Part shown: positions 54,630-63,111 of the stretch, piece after piece | Layout of the letters: each line of letters starts with the position of its first letter | Numbering within the stretch: position 1 is the first letter of the stretch | Assembly (NCBI GenBank): GCA_018267925.1 | Contig: JAFDXO010000195.1 | Coordinates: 62,001 to 126,000, forward strand | DNA from: Bacteroidota bacterium | GTDB taxonomy: Bacteria > Bacteroidota > Bacteroidia > Chitinophagales > Chitinophagaceae | DNA: 64,000 bases | Direction: 5' to 3' | Translations under genes and position numbers: made by a program | The notes under the pieces: generated by a model | What the model saw: the letters and a program-made list of their open reading frames with translations, nothing else | Told to the model about the DNA's origin: nothing | Database searches by the model: none

Positions 54630-57254
54630 TTATAGTAAACCTCTGACCGAATTAATGGCCGGCAATAGATTTTCTACCAATTGACCACCTGCTGTAGCTA
54701 AAGATTTTTGACCACCACCACCACCTTTAATTAAAGGTGCAATATGTTCTTTAATAATCTTTCCGGCATCTAATCCTTTGGCAGAAACTACTTTATCATC
54801 AATACCTAAGGCTATAAAAGGTTTGCCGTCAATGTTGGCACCTAGAACGATAACATGATCGTTGATATGATGCTTTAGATCTACACAAAGCTTTTTGAGC
54901 GAATCAGCGGAGCCAACTTCAACAATGGCACCAATAAAGGCAACATCATTAATAATCTCATCTTTCTTCAAAATTTCATTGCGTATAGCAACTAACTGAC
55001 GAGCTTCAAGCATCTCTACATGCTTTTCTAATTGCGCTTTTTCTTCTTGTAGCTTTTCAATTGCCTTCACCGGATCTTTCGCATTCTTCAGCGTTTCTTT
55101 CACTCTAAAAAGGGTGTCTAATTTCTCGTTTACGAAATCGGTAGCTACTTTACCACTAATGGCTTCAATACGCCTAACACCTGCTGCCACAGCAGATTCA
55201 TTTGCAATTTTAAATAAGCCAAGCTGGCCGGTAGTGCCTACATGTGTTCCGCCGCACAACTCAATAGAATAAGTAGGATCCATGATTACAACACGTACTT
55301 TATCGCCATACTTTTCACCAAATAATGCCATAGCACCCATTTTTACCGCTTCTTCTTTATCCATTTCTCGGATAATCACCGGCACATTTTCTCTTATTTT
55401 CTCATTTACTAAGGTTTCGACTTGGCTCAGTTCATCGGTAGTTACTTTTGAAAAATGTGAAAAATCGAAACGTAGATTCTCTTCATTTACTAATGAACCT
55501 TTCTGAGCTACATGTGTTCCTAAAACCTTTCTGAGTGCAGCATGCAGCAAGTGAGTGGCACTATGATGAACGGTAGTGAATGTTCGCTTTTCTAAATTAA
55601 TTTGTGCCAACAAGGTAGCGGAAGGATCAATGGGAAGGGTTTCGGCAAAATGAATAATCAGATCATTTTCTTTTTTGGTATCTGTGATTTGAATTTTTTG
55701 ATCGGGGAAAATTAATTCGCCGGAATCGCCTACCTGACCACCACTTTCAGCATAAAACGGTGTGGTGTCAAGCACTATTTGGAAGCTTTCTTTACCTTTT
55801 GATTTTGCTTTTCTATACTTTAGAATGTTGGTTTCTAATTGAAATTGATGGTAGCCCACAAATTTATTTACACCTTCACGTATGGTTACCCAATCATCGG
55901 TATCTAAAGCTGTTGCTGCTCTCGAGCGATCTTTTTGCTGCTTCATTTCATTTTCAAAAGCAACTTCATCAACTTGTAGTCCTTGTTCGCTGCCTATCAA
56001 ACGAGTTAGATCAATGGGAAAACCATAAGTATCATAAAGCTCAAACGCGGCATGTCCATTAATAAGGGTATGGTTTGCCGTTTTGGTGTCGGTGATGATT
56101 TCATCAATCTTTTTTAATCCCTTTTCAAGTGTGCGCAAAAAAGCCTCTTCCTCTTCTTTTATAACCTTACAAACCAAATCCATTTGCTGTTGTAATTCAC
56201 TAAACACATGAGCAAACTGCTGCCCTAATTGAGGCATCAATAAATGCAAAAGAGGTTGTTTATAATTGAGATAAGTATAGTAATAGCGAACAGCTCGGCG
56301 AAGAATTCGACGAATTACATAGCCGGCACCGGTATTAGATGGTAGTTGTCCATCTGCAATCGTAAATCCGATAGCGCGAATATGATCGGCTAATACACGA
56401 AAGGAAATATCTTTTTTGCTATCTCCATATTCATACTTTTCACCCGTTAATTTTTCAGTCAGGGCAATGGTTCCGGTAAATAGATCGGTATCATAATTAC
56501 TTTGTTTTTCTTGCAACACACGCACCAATCTTTCCAATCCCATTCCTGTATCCACATGTTTTGCTGGAAGAAGTTGTAGTGATCCATCTTTTAGCCGATT
56601 AAACTGCATGAAGACATTGTTCCAAATTTCTATCACTTGCGGATGGTCAGCATTGACTAAGGCTTTTCCGTCAATTGTTTTTCGTTCTTCTTCTGATCGG
56701 CAATCTACATGTATTTCTGAGCAGGGTCCACAAGGTCCGGTATCTCCCATCTCCCAAAAATTATCTTTCTTGTTGCCCAAAAGGATACGAGCCTCATCAA
56801 TATGTTGTTTCCAAAAACCGAAAGCTTCTTCATCTTTAGGTAGGTTTTCTTTTGTGTCGCCTTCAAATACGGTTACATACAATCGGTCTTTGGGTATTTT
56901 ATACACCTCGGTCAGCAATTCCCAACTCCATGCGATTGCTTCTTCTTTAAAATAGTCGCCGAAGCTCCAGTTTCCCAACATTTCAAACATGGTATGATGG
57001 TATGTGTCAACACCCACTTCTTCAAGATCGTTATGTTTACCGCTTACACGAAGGCATTTTTGTGTATCGGCTACACGTTTGTCTTGCGGTTGCGTATTCC
57101 CCAAAAAATAATCTTTAAACTGATTCATGCCCGCGTTCGTAAATAGTAGGGTAGGATCGTTTTTTTCAACAATAGGAGCTGAAGGAACTATTTGGTGCAA
57201 TTTGCTTTTGAAAAAGTCAAGAAACTGCTGGCGGATTTCGTTGGCCGTGAGCAT
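54630..57254 (-). CDS. alaS: Alanine--tRNA ligase
   Basis: The 874-residue protein is AlaRS. The class II aminoacylation domain has LLFTNAGMNQFKDYFLG and TQKCLRVSGKHNDLEEVG, with GMGLERLVRVLQ further on. The editing domain has the zinc ligands in HHSATHLLHAAL and ELCGGTHVGTTG. The C-terminal domain ends GGGGGQKSLATAGG. The frame opens at 57275, but ATG 57254 (MLTANEIRQQFLDFF) is the family start. It has its own promoter box at 57273-57280. Confidence 0.97.
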   Translation of the reverse strand: MLTANEIRQQFLDFFKSKLHQIVPSAPIVEKNDPTLLFTNAGMNQFKDYFLGNTQPQDKRVADTQKCLRVSGKHNDLEEVGVDTYHHTMFEMLGNWSFGDYFKEEAIAWSWELLTEVYKIPKDRLYVTVFEGDTKENLPKDEEAFGFWKQHIDEARILLGNKKDNFWEMGDTGPCGPCSEIHVDCRSEEERKTIDGKALVNADHPQVIEIWNNVFMQFNRLKDGSLQLLPAKHVDTGMGLERLVRVLQEKQSNYDTDLFTGTIALTEKLTGEKYEYGDSKKDISFRVLADHIRAIGFTIADGQLPSNTGAGYVIRRILRRAVRYYYTYLNYKQPLLHLLMPQLGQQFAHVFSELQQQMDLVCKVIKEEEEAFLRTLEKGLKKIDEIITDTKTANHTLINGHAAFELYDTYGFPIDLTRLIGSEQGLQVDEVAFENEMKQQKDRSRAATALDTDDWVTIREGVNKFVGYHQFQLETNILKYRKAKSKGKESFQIVLDTTPFYAESGGQVGDSGELIFPDQKIQITDTKKENDLIIHFAETLPIDPSATLLAQINLEKRTFTTVHHSATHLLHAALRKVLGTHVAQKGSLVNEENLRFDFSHFSKVTTDELSQVETLVNEKIRENVPVIIREMDKEEAVKMGAMALFGEKYGDKVRVVIMDPTYSIELCGGTHVGTTGQLGLFKIANESAVAAGVRRIEAISGKVATDFVNEKLDTLFRVKETLKNAKDPVKAIEKLQEEKAQLEKHVEMLEARQLVAIRNEILKKDEIINDVAFIGAIVEVGSADSLKKLCVDLKHHINDHVIVLGANIDGKPFIALGIDDKVVSAKGLDAGKIIKEHIAPLIKGGGGGQKSLATAGGQLVENLLPAINSVRGLL

Positions 57255-57272
57255 AGAAATAAAATAAGTGTG

Positions 57273-57280
57273 CAAAGATA
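57273..57280 (-). promoter_or_regulatory. -7 promoter box of alaS (TATCTTTG)
   Basis: On the minus strand TATCTTTG matches TAnnTTTG and lies 18 bases before the ATG at 57254. Confidence 0.55.
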
Positions 57281-57325
57281 ATCAGCCGACTTTATCCAGT
57301 TTATGGATATAAGAATTTTCTTCCC

Positions 57326-58402
57326 TTAATTAGGAGTGGAAAGTGTTGTATCTGCAAGCAAGGTGAGGTCAGTCAGTGTTTGAAGAAAGGCAACAATTTG
57401 CATTTTTTCTTGTGAAGAAAGGTTAAGCCCGTTTTCTTTTCCCGGTTTGGTCATGATGGGATCTACATTAGATACTTTATGAACGCCGCTATTGTAAAAC
57501 TCTACGACTTCTTCCAGCGAACCAAATCTGCCATCATGCATCAAATGCTTTCTGAGTGCAACATTTCGAAGATTAGGTGTGCGAAATTTACCTAAATCAC
57601 TGACCTTGCCACTAAGGTTAAAGAAGCCTTTGTCTAATTCTTTTGAATAAAGACTGTCTAACCCAATATTATGAAGCTGATTGTCGGTCATAACGGGGTT
57701 TATATGACAATGAAAGCAATCGCCACGTTCAGAAAAAAAGAGATTTCGGCCTTGTAATTCATCATAGCTTAACTCTATTTCACCCCGAATAAAACGATCG
57801 TATTTCGTATCTCGTGAGATGAGTGTTCTGACAAATTGAGCGAGTGAATAGGAAAGCTCTTTGTAGGTGATTTTATTGACACCAAAATATTTTTTCACTA
57901 ATTGAAGATAGGTTGAGTTTTGGTTTACCTTTTCTAAGTTAGTAGCAAAAAAGGTTTGCACTTCAAAAAGCATCGCGTCTTCCAATGTTCCTTGTATAGA
58001 AGCGTTCCACATAAAATTGGTATTCCATGCAAGGTTTTCATGCGGTAAAACGGTAACACCTTGATATAGCAAATCTGTTGTAAACCCTTTTGATTGCAAA
58101 TGACATCCTGCACAAGCTTTGCCATCGTTAGAAAGTAGGGTGTCATAATACAACATCCGACCCAGTTTTATTCTTTCCACAGAAGGCTTGTTATCATCTG
58201 GGATTTTTAAAACGGGAAAATGAGCTGGTGGAATGATTTCATAGGGCGTTAATACTACCGTTGAGTCTGTGGAAGGCGGGTTATCTTCACTATTTTTTTT
58301 ACAAGCAGACAAGGTTGAGACTCCTGCCAGAAAAGTAATCAACCCAACCATTACTATTCGGTGCAAGAACCTATGGTACAATAGAAAAAACATCCGCTCC
58401 AT
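57326..58402 (-). CDS. Diheme cytochrome c peroxidase-like enzyme (MauG/MbnH type), lipoprotein
   Basis: The 358-residue protein has a lipoprotein signal (lipobox LSAC, C34) and two c-type heme sites: CAGCH at 97-101 and CFHCH at 229-233. LGRMLYYDTLLSNDGKACAGCH and GKFRTPNLRNVALRKHLMHDGRFGSLEEVVEFYNSG are typical of the CCP/MauG family. The MbnP-like gene directly upstream overlaps it by 32 bases, which matches the MbnP-MbnH pair of methanobactin and copper loci, where MbnH oxidises a tryptophan of MbnP to kynurenine. The role as MbnH is inferred from context. A hydrogen-peroxide-scavenging peroxidase is the alternative. Confidence 0.88.
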   Translation of the reverse strand: MERMFFLLYHRFLHRIVMVGLITFLAGVSTLSACKKNSEDNPPSTDSTVVLTPYEIIPPAHFPVLKIPDDNKPSVERIKLGRMLYYDTLLSNDGKACAGCHLQSKGFTTDLLYQGVTVLPHENLAWNTNFMWNASIQGTLEDAMLFEVQTFFATNLEKVNQNSTYLQLVKKYFGVNKITYKELSYSLAQFVRTLISRDTKYDRFIRGEIELSYDELQGRNLFFSERGDCFHCHINPVMTDNQLHNIGLDSLYSKELDKGFFNLSGKVSDLGKFRTPNLRNVALRKHLMHDGRFGSLEEVVEFYNSGVHKVSNVDPIMTKPGKENGLNLSSQEKMQIVAFLQTLTDLTLLADTTLSTPN

Positions 58403-59087
58403 TTTCAGCTAATTTTTGCATTAGTTTGGCATTGCCCATTGTATAGACTCCATCTGAATTAAAACTGAAAATAAAAGGGTGAGTAAACCATTCGTTTACG
58501 TTCATTACAAAATTTATTTTTAAATCAATGCCTGCCCTTGCATCTAATGAACAAGATAAATTGCCATGTACTAAATATGGATTAGTGCCTAAATGGGCTG
58601 CAAAACCGGATAATGAACTGACATCTTGCCAATGCCCCTCAAGTTTTAAAAAATGATAGCCTCCGCCCATTGTTTGAGGCCATTCCATAGCTACGTTTTG
58701 CATTGTTGGCCAAAGTTTATCATGAACATTATGTGTGGAGTCAATACCTATCAAATAAGATATGGAATCATAGTGGGCAATCGGAATATTGGTCCATCTT
58801 AAGGAAGCGGATTGGGTAGCATCTACATATAAAATAGTGTCCGAGTAAAACAATAATTTGCCTTGAGCATAGAAACGAATATCACTTAAATAATATTGCA
58901 ATCTTGAAACGCTATACTTTTCTCCGGCAGCATTTTGATAGGCTAAGGTGTCAAACAGAAGGGGCTTCCCATCTACTTGATGTGAAATAGAAAGCAGAAA
59001 ACCGGCAGTTGGGCTAACCACGACAGCATCTTGCCGACAAGACAACAGAAGTAAAAATAAAGGGATTAAAATAAAGATTCTATTCAT
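58371..59087 (-). CDS. MbnP-like copper-binding lipoprotein
   Basis: The 238-residue protein has a lipoprotein signal (LLLLSC). Its body matches the MbnP family: YSVSRLQYYLSDIRFYAQGK, SYLIGIDSTHNV, then MEWPQTMGGGYHFLKLEGHW, with tryptophan and histidine residues conserved in the family. MbnP proteins bind copper and can carry a kynurenine made from tryptophan by the diheme partner. The stop overlaps the start of the diheme enzyme gene, so the two are translated together. The frame opens four codons upstream at 59099. No methanobactin biosynthesis genes are nearby. Confidence 0.85.
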   Translation of the reverse strand: MNRIFILIPLFLLLLSCRQDAVVVSPTAGFLLSISHQVDGKPLLFDTLAYQNAAGEKYSVSRLQYYLSDIRFYAQGKLLFYSDTILYVDATQSASLRWTNIPIAHYDSISYLIGIDSTHNVHDKLWPTMQNVAMEWPQTMGGGYHFLKLEGHWQDVSSLSGFAAHLGTNPYLVHGNLSCSLDARAGIDLKINFVMNVNEWFTHPFIFSFNSDGVYTMGNAKLMQKLAENGADVFSIVP

Positions 59088-59175
59088 TTCAGTTATCAAT
59101 GTTTTTATTGTTTCATGGAAGAATAAATGGACAGAATTCTTAAAAAATCAAAGATACCATGATATTGCCATTAGC

Positions 59176-61236
59176 GTGTCAACCTCATTCGCTTATATTT
59201 GTTTGGTGAGTTTTCTATTTCCGCTATTTCTTGTTGCAGGATTAACTGTTGCTATACCTATTGCTATTCATTTATTTAATTTGCGCAGGTACAAAACGGT
59301 ATATTTTCCTCATAGCCGATTTTTAAGAACAGTTCAACTTCATTCCAGAAAGCAATCTCAAGTAAAATATAAATGGTTATTGGCTTGTAGAATTGCCTTT
59401 TTACTTTTTGTTGTATTGGCATTTGCTCAACCTTTTTTTACAAATAGCCATCATAAAAAAAATAAAAGATTGCAGATTGTATATATTGACAACTCTGCAT
59501 CCATGACCTTGCAGAAAGGGACAAGAACTTTGCTGGATATAGCTTTAGAAACTGCTCGCAAACAAATTGCCAATACTCCCAATGCGCAGTTTGTGATTTT
59601 ATCAAATGATAATATAGCTTCTTATCAGCCGTCCTCTTCAGAAAAAGCATTAGCCGCATTAAGCAATATTTACCCTAATTCTTTGAGGTTGTCTTCCGAA
59701 CAAGTCGTTTCGAGGGTTCAACAATTGCTACAAAATGAATCAACTGAAGGAGCAGATTTATATTTCTATTCTGATTTTCAAAAAAATAGTTTCCCCTCTA
59801 ATGTCAGCATTGCTAATTCATCAATTCATTTTTTTGGTGTACCTATTCAAAATACTGAAGTTGCAAACATTTCCATAGACACAGCATTTTTAGCACAGCC
59901 AAGACTACAAACCAATCAGCCCAATCAAATAGTGGTGATCTGTCATAAAATGGGGAAAGACAAATCGGAAATGCCGGTGTTGCAATTGAATATAAACAAC
60001 CAACCCAGAAGCGCAACCACACTACATTTTGATGCAGATGGATTAAGTCGAGACACGCTCAGTTTTCAGGTTAACACAACAGGGTGGCAACAATTATTAC
60101 TTACCCTAAATGATGCCTCCATTCGATATGATGACACCTTTAGAATTGCAGCACGAAGTGCATCTCATTTGTCTGTTTTAGTATTAAATGAACATCAAGT
60201 AAACCCCTTTATTCTCGCCGGATTTAAAGCCTATTCCGGCTTTCAAGCAGACCAACACAACATAGATGATGACATTGATTGGAAGCCCTATAATTTAGTT
60301 GTGCTAAATGGAATATCCGGCTTTACGGATGGGTTGACTAAAAGAATTGCTAGTTCCTTGCAACAAGGACAGAGCATTTGCATTTTCCCCTCAAAAGTTT
60401 CAGATCTTACATCTCTAAATAATGGATTACAAAAGGTTGCCGGCATTCATATTGACCAGTTGGATACGTCTATTCAACAAGCAACCGGCTTACAGCAAGG
60501 AAGTGATTTAGTTCGCGATTTATTTGATCGGATTCCGCCGGATGTTCAACTTCCACAAGCAGTCTGGCACTACAAAATTTCAGCAGGACTTACCGCAAAC
60601 CAACAATCTATTTTAAGCTTTAGAAATGGTGACCCGCTTTTGGCACAATACACACCCAACATAGGGAAACTTTATTTTTTCAGTTCAGGATTAGATGAAG
60701 CATCTGGCAACTTTTCGTCCAGCTATTTTTTTGTTCCGTTTTTATATCAAATGGCATCACTTGCCACCACGGCAGATGTGTATGCCTTACGTGCCGATCA
60801 GCAACAACCTATTTTCATTTCTCTACAACAAAAAGACGAACGCAATATGGTGCATTTGATCGGAAACGGGATAGACATCATACCGCCTCAACGCCCATTA
60901 GGTGCAGGTTTGCAAATATTTGTCGGACAAGTTTTGCATCGTTCGGGATTTTATTCTTTAACCTCGAAGTCAAACGACACAATCCTCATAGCCCTCAATC
61001 AAAATCCTGCAGAGTCACAATTGTCTTTTTGGAGTATTTCAGAATTACAATCGCAATGGAAAGATGCTCATATTCATTGGCTTGCTAACCAGAATACTTC
61101 TGTACAAGGCAATGCCGAAGGCTCTTTTCCACTATGGAAAGTTTGTATAATTTTGGCCTTATTGATGCTTGCAGCTGAAACTTATGTGCTTACTTCGAGC
61201 AGTCGAACAAGTTCAATCAAAAAAGTTGCATCTTAA
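59176..61236 (+). CDS. BatA/VWA-domain membrane protein
   Basis: The 686-residue protein starts with the BatA-type N-terminus: a membrane segment, IPIAIHLFNLRRYKTVYFPHSRFLR, and a second segment near residues 68-85. A VWA-like domain follows with the MIDAS-type DNSAS (IVYIDNSASMTL). A long extracytoplasmic region and a C-terminal membrane segment (VCIILALLMLAAETYVL) complete it. The family is common in Bacteroidota and often near MoxR. No ATG fits the start: GTG 59176 or the TTG/GTG pair at 59203-59208 are candidates. The dihydroorotase-like gene follows after 9 bases. Confidence 0.85.
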   Translation: MSTSFAYICLVSFLFPLFLVAGLTVAIPIAIHLFNLRRYKTVYFPHSRFLRTVQLHSRKQSQVKYKWLLACRIAFLLFVVLAFAQPFFTNSHHKKNKRLQIVYIDNSASMTLQKGTRTLLDIALETARKQIANTPNAQFVILSNDNIASYQPSSSEKALAALSNIYPNSLRLSSEQVVSRVQQLLQNESTEGADLYFYSDFQKNSFPSNVSIANSSIHFFGVPIQNTEVANISIDTAFLAQPRLQTNQPNQIVVICHKMGKDKSEMPVLQLNINNQPRSATTLHFDADGLSRDTLSFQVNTTGWQQLLLTLNDASIRYDDTFRIAARSASHLSVLVLNEHQVNPFILAGFKAYSGFQADQHNIDDDIDWKPYNLVVLNGISGFTDGLTKRIASSLQQGQSICIFPSKVSDLTSLNNGLQKVAGIHIDQLDTSIQQATGLQQGSDLVRDLFDRIPPDVQLPQAVWHYKISAGLTANQQSILSFRNGDPLLAQYTPNIGKLYFFSSGLDEASGNFSSSYFFVPFLYQMASLATTADVYALRADQQQPIFISLQQKDERNMVHLIGNGIDIIPPQRPLGAGLQIFVGQVLHRSGFYSLTSKSNDTILIALNQNPAESQLSFWSISELQSQWKDAHIHWLANQNTSVQGNAEGSFPLWKVCIILALLMLAAETYVLTSSSRTSSIKKVAS

Positions 61237-61245
61237 TCTCAAAAT

Positions 61246-62517
61246 ATGTCCCTGCTCATTCGCCAGGTTACAGTTATAGATCCACAATCTGAATTTCATA
61301 ATCAGGTTGTAGATATTGCCATTGAACAAAATGGGCAAATAAGTACAATTTCTTCATCAATTGCAGCCGACAAACAGGAAGTGATAGATGTATCAGGAGT
61401 CTGTATCAGTCGAGGTTTTGTAGATATTTTTGCCGACTATCGAGATCCCGGATTAGAACATAAAGAAACTATAACATCAGGACTGAAAGCCGCAGCCACC
61501 GGCGGTTTTACAGATGTTTTTCTACTACCCAATACCAACCCACCTACCTGCACAAAAGCCTCAGTGGAATATCTTTTGCAAAGGGCAAAGGGCAGTATAG
61601 TAAATATTCATCCCATAGGTGCTTTAACCCAACAAATTGATGGGAAAGCATTAGCTGAAATGCTAGATATGCACACCCATGGAGCAATTGCTTTTTCAGA
61701 CGGATGGAAACCATTGCAAAATGCCGGTCTAATGCTCAAAGCATTAGAATATGTTCGAGCATTCAATGGTATGGTAATTCAGATGCCGATTGATGTTACC
61801 CTTGCTTTGGGTGGGCTAATGCACGAAGGAGAAACCTCTACTCGATTAGGTATGGCAGGAATTCCAAAGCTGGCAGAAAGTATTCAGTTGTATCGAGATA
61901 TAGAATTGCTTCGCTATACTCAATCTCGAATACATTTTACGGGTATTTCAACGGAAGAAAGTGTCGAGATGATTCGTCAAGCCAAAAAAGACGGGATGAA
62001 CATAACTTGCTCTGTTACGCCATATCATTTAGCGTTTACAGATGAATCTCTGGTTGATTATGACAGTGTATTTAAAGTATCTCCGGTTTTAAGAAGTGAA
62101 AAAGATAGACAAGCACTTATATCAGGCTTGAAAGATGGCACGATAGATTGTATTGCCTCACATCATCGCCCACAAGACTGGGATGCCAAGACTAAAGAAT
62201 TTGAATATTCAGGTGATGGAATGAACCTACAAGAAATTACCTTTCAAGTAGTGTATGATACCTTGGAAAAACAAGTTCCTTTAGCTCGAATTATAGAAGC
62301 GTTGAGCATTCGACCCAGAGAAATATTTGGGCTATTAAATTCACCAATTGCTGTTGGAACCAATTGCTATACACTCATTTCAACTCAAACCAATAGCGTA
62401 GTGTCAGATAACACAATACGATCGCTTTCAAGAAACAATCCGTATATTGGCAAGTCTATCCGTGGAAGCATTTTAGGATTAGCTAACAATGGAATGCTAC
62501 ATTTATATAGACCTTAA
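61246..62517 (+). CDS. Dihydroorotase-like protein lacking metal-binding histidines
   Basis: The 423-residue protein is an amidohydrolase of the class I dihydroorotase type: SRGFVDIFADYRDPGLEHKETI, FTDVFLLPNTNPPTC, and a C-terminal composite beta domain. The metal-binding H-x-H of active enzymes is replaced by F62-A-D64, and the usual TDHAPH is ASHHRPQ. It should therefore be catalytically inactive for dihydroorotate, like PyrC' (PyrX) partners that support aspartate carbamoyltransferase. Its 9-base gap after the BatA-like gene suggests co-transcription. A true dihydroorotase is expected elsewhere. Confidence 0.88.
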   Translation: MSLLIRQVTVIDPQSEFHNQVVDIAIEQNGQISTISSSIAADKQEVIDVSGVCISRGFVDIFADYRDPGLEHKETITSGLKAAATGGFTDVFLLPNTNPPTCTKASVEYLLQRAKGSIVNIHPIGALTQQIDGKALAEMLDMHTHGAIAFSDGWKPLQNAGLMLKALEYVRAFNGMVIQMPIDVTLALGGLMHEGETSTRLGMAGIPKLAESIQLYRDIELLRYTQSRIHFTGISTEESVEMIRQAKKDGMNITCSVTPYHLAFTDESLVDYDSVFKVSPVLRSEKDRQALISGLKDGTIDCIASHHRPQDWDAKTKEFEYSGDGMNLQEITFQVVYDTLEKQVPLARIIEALSIRPREIFGLLNSPIAVGTNCYTLISTQTNSVVSDNTIRSLSRNNPYIGKSIRGSILGLANNGMLHLYRP

Positions 62518-62581
62518 TTTCAAAAGAAACTAATTCTGCATTTTAAAAAAAGCAGGTGGCAACAAACTCATAATAAAAGAC

Positions 62582-63103
62582 ATGAAAAAAACACAAACGC
62601 ACATGATGTATGGCTTTCTGACCGGATTGTCCATGATTATTATTCAAGTCTTATTATATGTGCTTGGATGGGGTTTTAAACCTTGGTCGCAGTGGGTAGT
62701 TTATATTCCATTTCTGATTGGTTTGGTGATAAATGCTAAGGCTTATTCTAAAGTAAACGAACATCGCGTAACCTTTGGAAATATATGGAGCAGCGGATTT
62801 AAAGCATCAGCTATTATTGCTATTGTACTCTTAGCTTGGGGTTTTATTTCATTGTATGTGTTTCCGGAAATGAGAGAAAAAGGAATGGAAATGGCAAGAG
62901 AAAAATTGGTTGAGCGCAATATGAGTGACGAACAGATTGATCAGGCTTTGCAGATGACGAAAAAATTCTTCGTTCCTTTTATGATTGCGGGAACTATCTT
63001 TTCCACTATGTTTGTGGGTGCAATACTTTCTGCCATTGCGGCTGCGTTTCCTAAAAAATTAGGCGACAACCCGCTTGCAAAGCCAGAAGAAACACCTATT
63101 TGA
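62582..63103 (+). CDS. DUF4199 membrane protein
   Basis: The 173-residue protein has four membrane segments (about residues 10-28, 38-52, 72-93 and 135-158). Between the third and fourth is a charged helix, REKGMEMAREKLVERNMSDEQIDQALQMTKKF, which matches DUF4199 of Bacteroidota. Function is unknown. The glycosyltransferase gene begins 8 bases later, a linkage often seen for this family, so the two are probably co-transcribed. Confidence 0.88.
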   Translation: MKKTQTHMMYGFLTGLSMIIIQVLLYVLGWGFKPWSQWVVYIPFLIGLVINAKAYSKVNEHRVTFGNIWSSGFKASAIIAIVLLAWGFISLYVFPEMREKGMEMAREKLVERNMSDEQIDQALQMTKKFFVPFMIAGTIFSTMFVGAILSAIAAAFPKKLGDNPLAKPEETPI

Positions 63104-63111
63104 TTCTCTGT

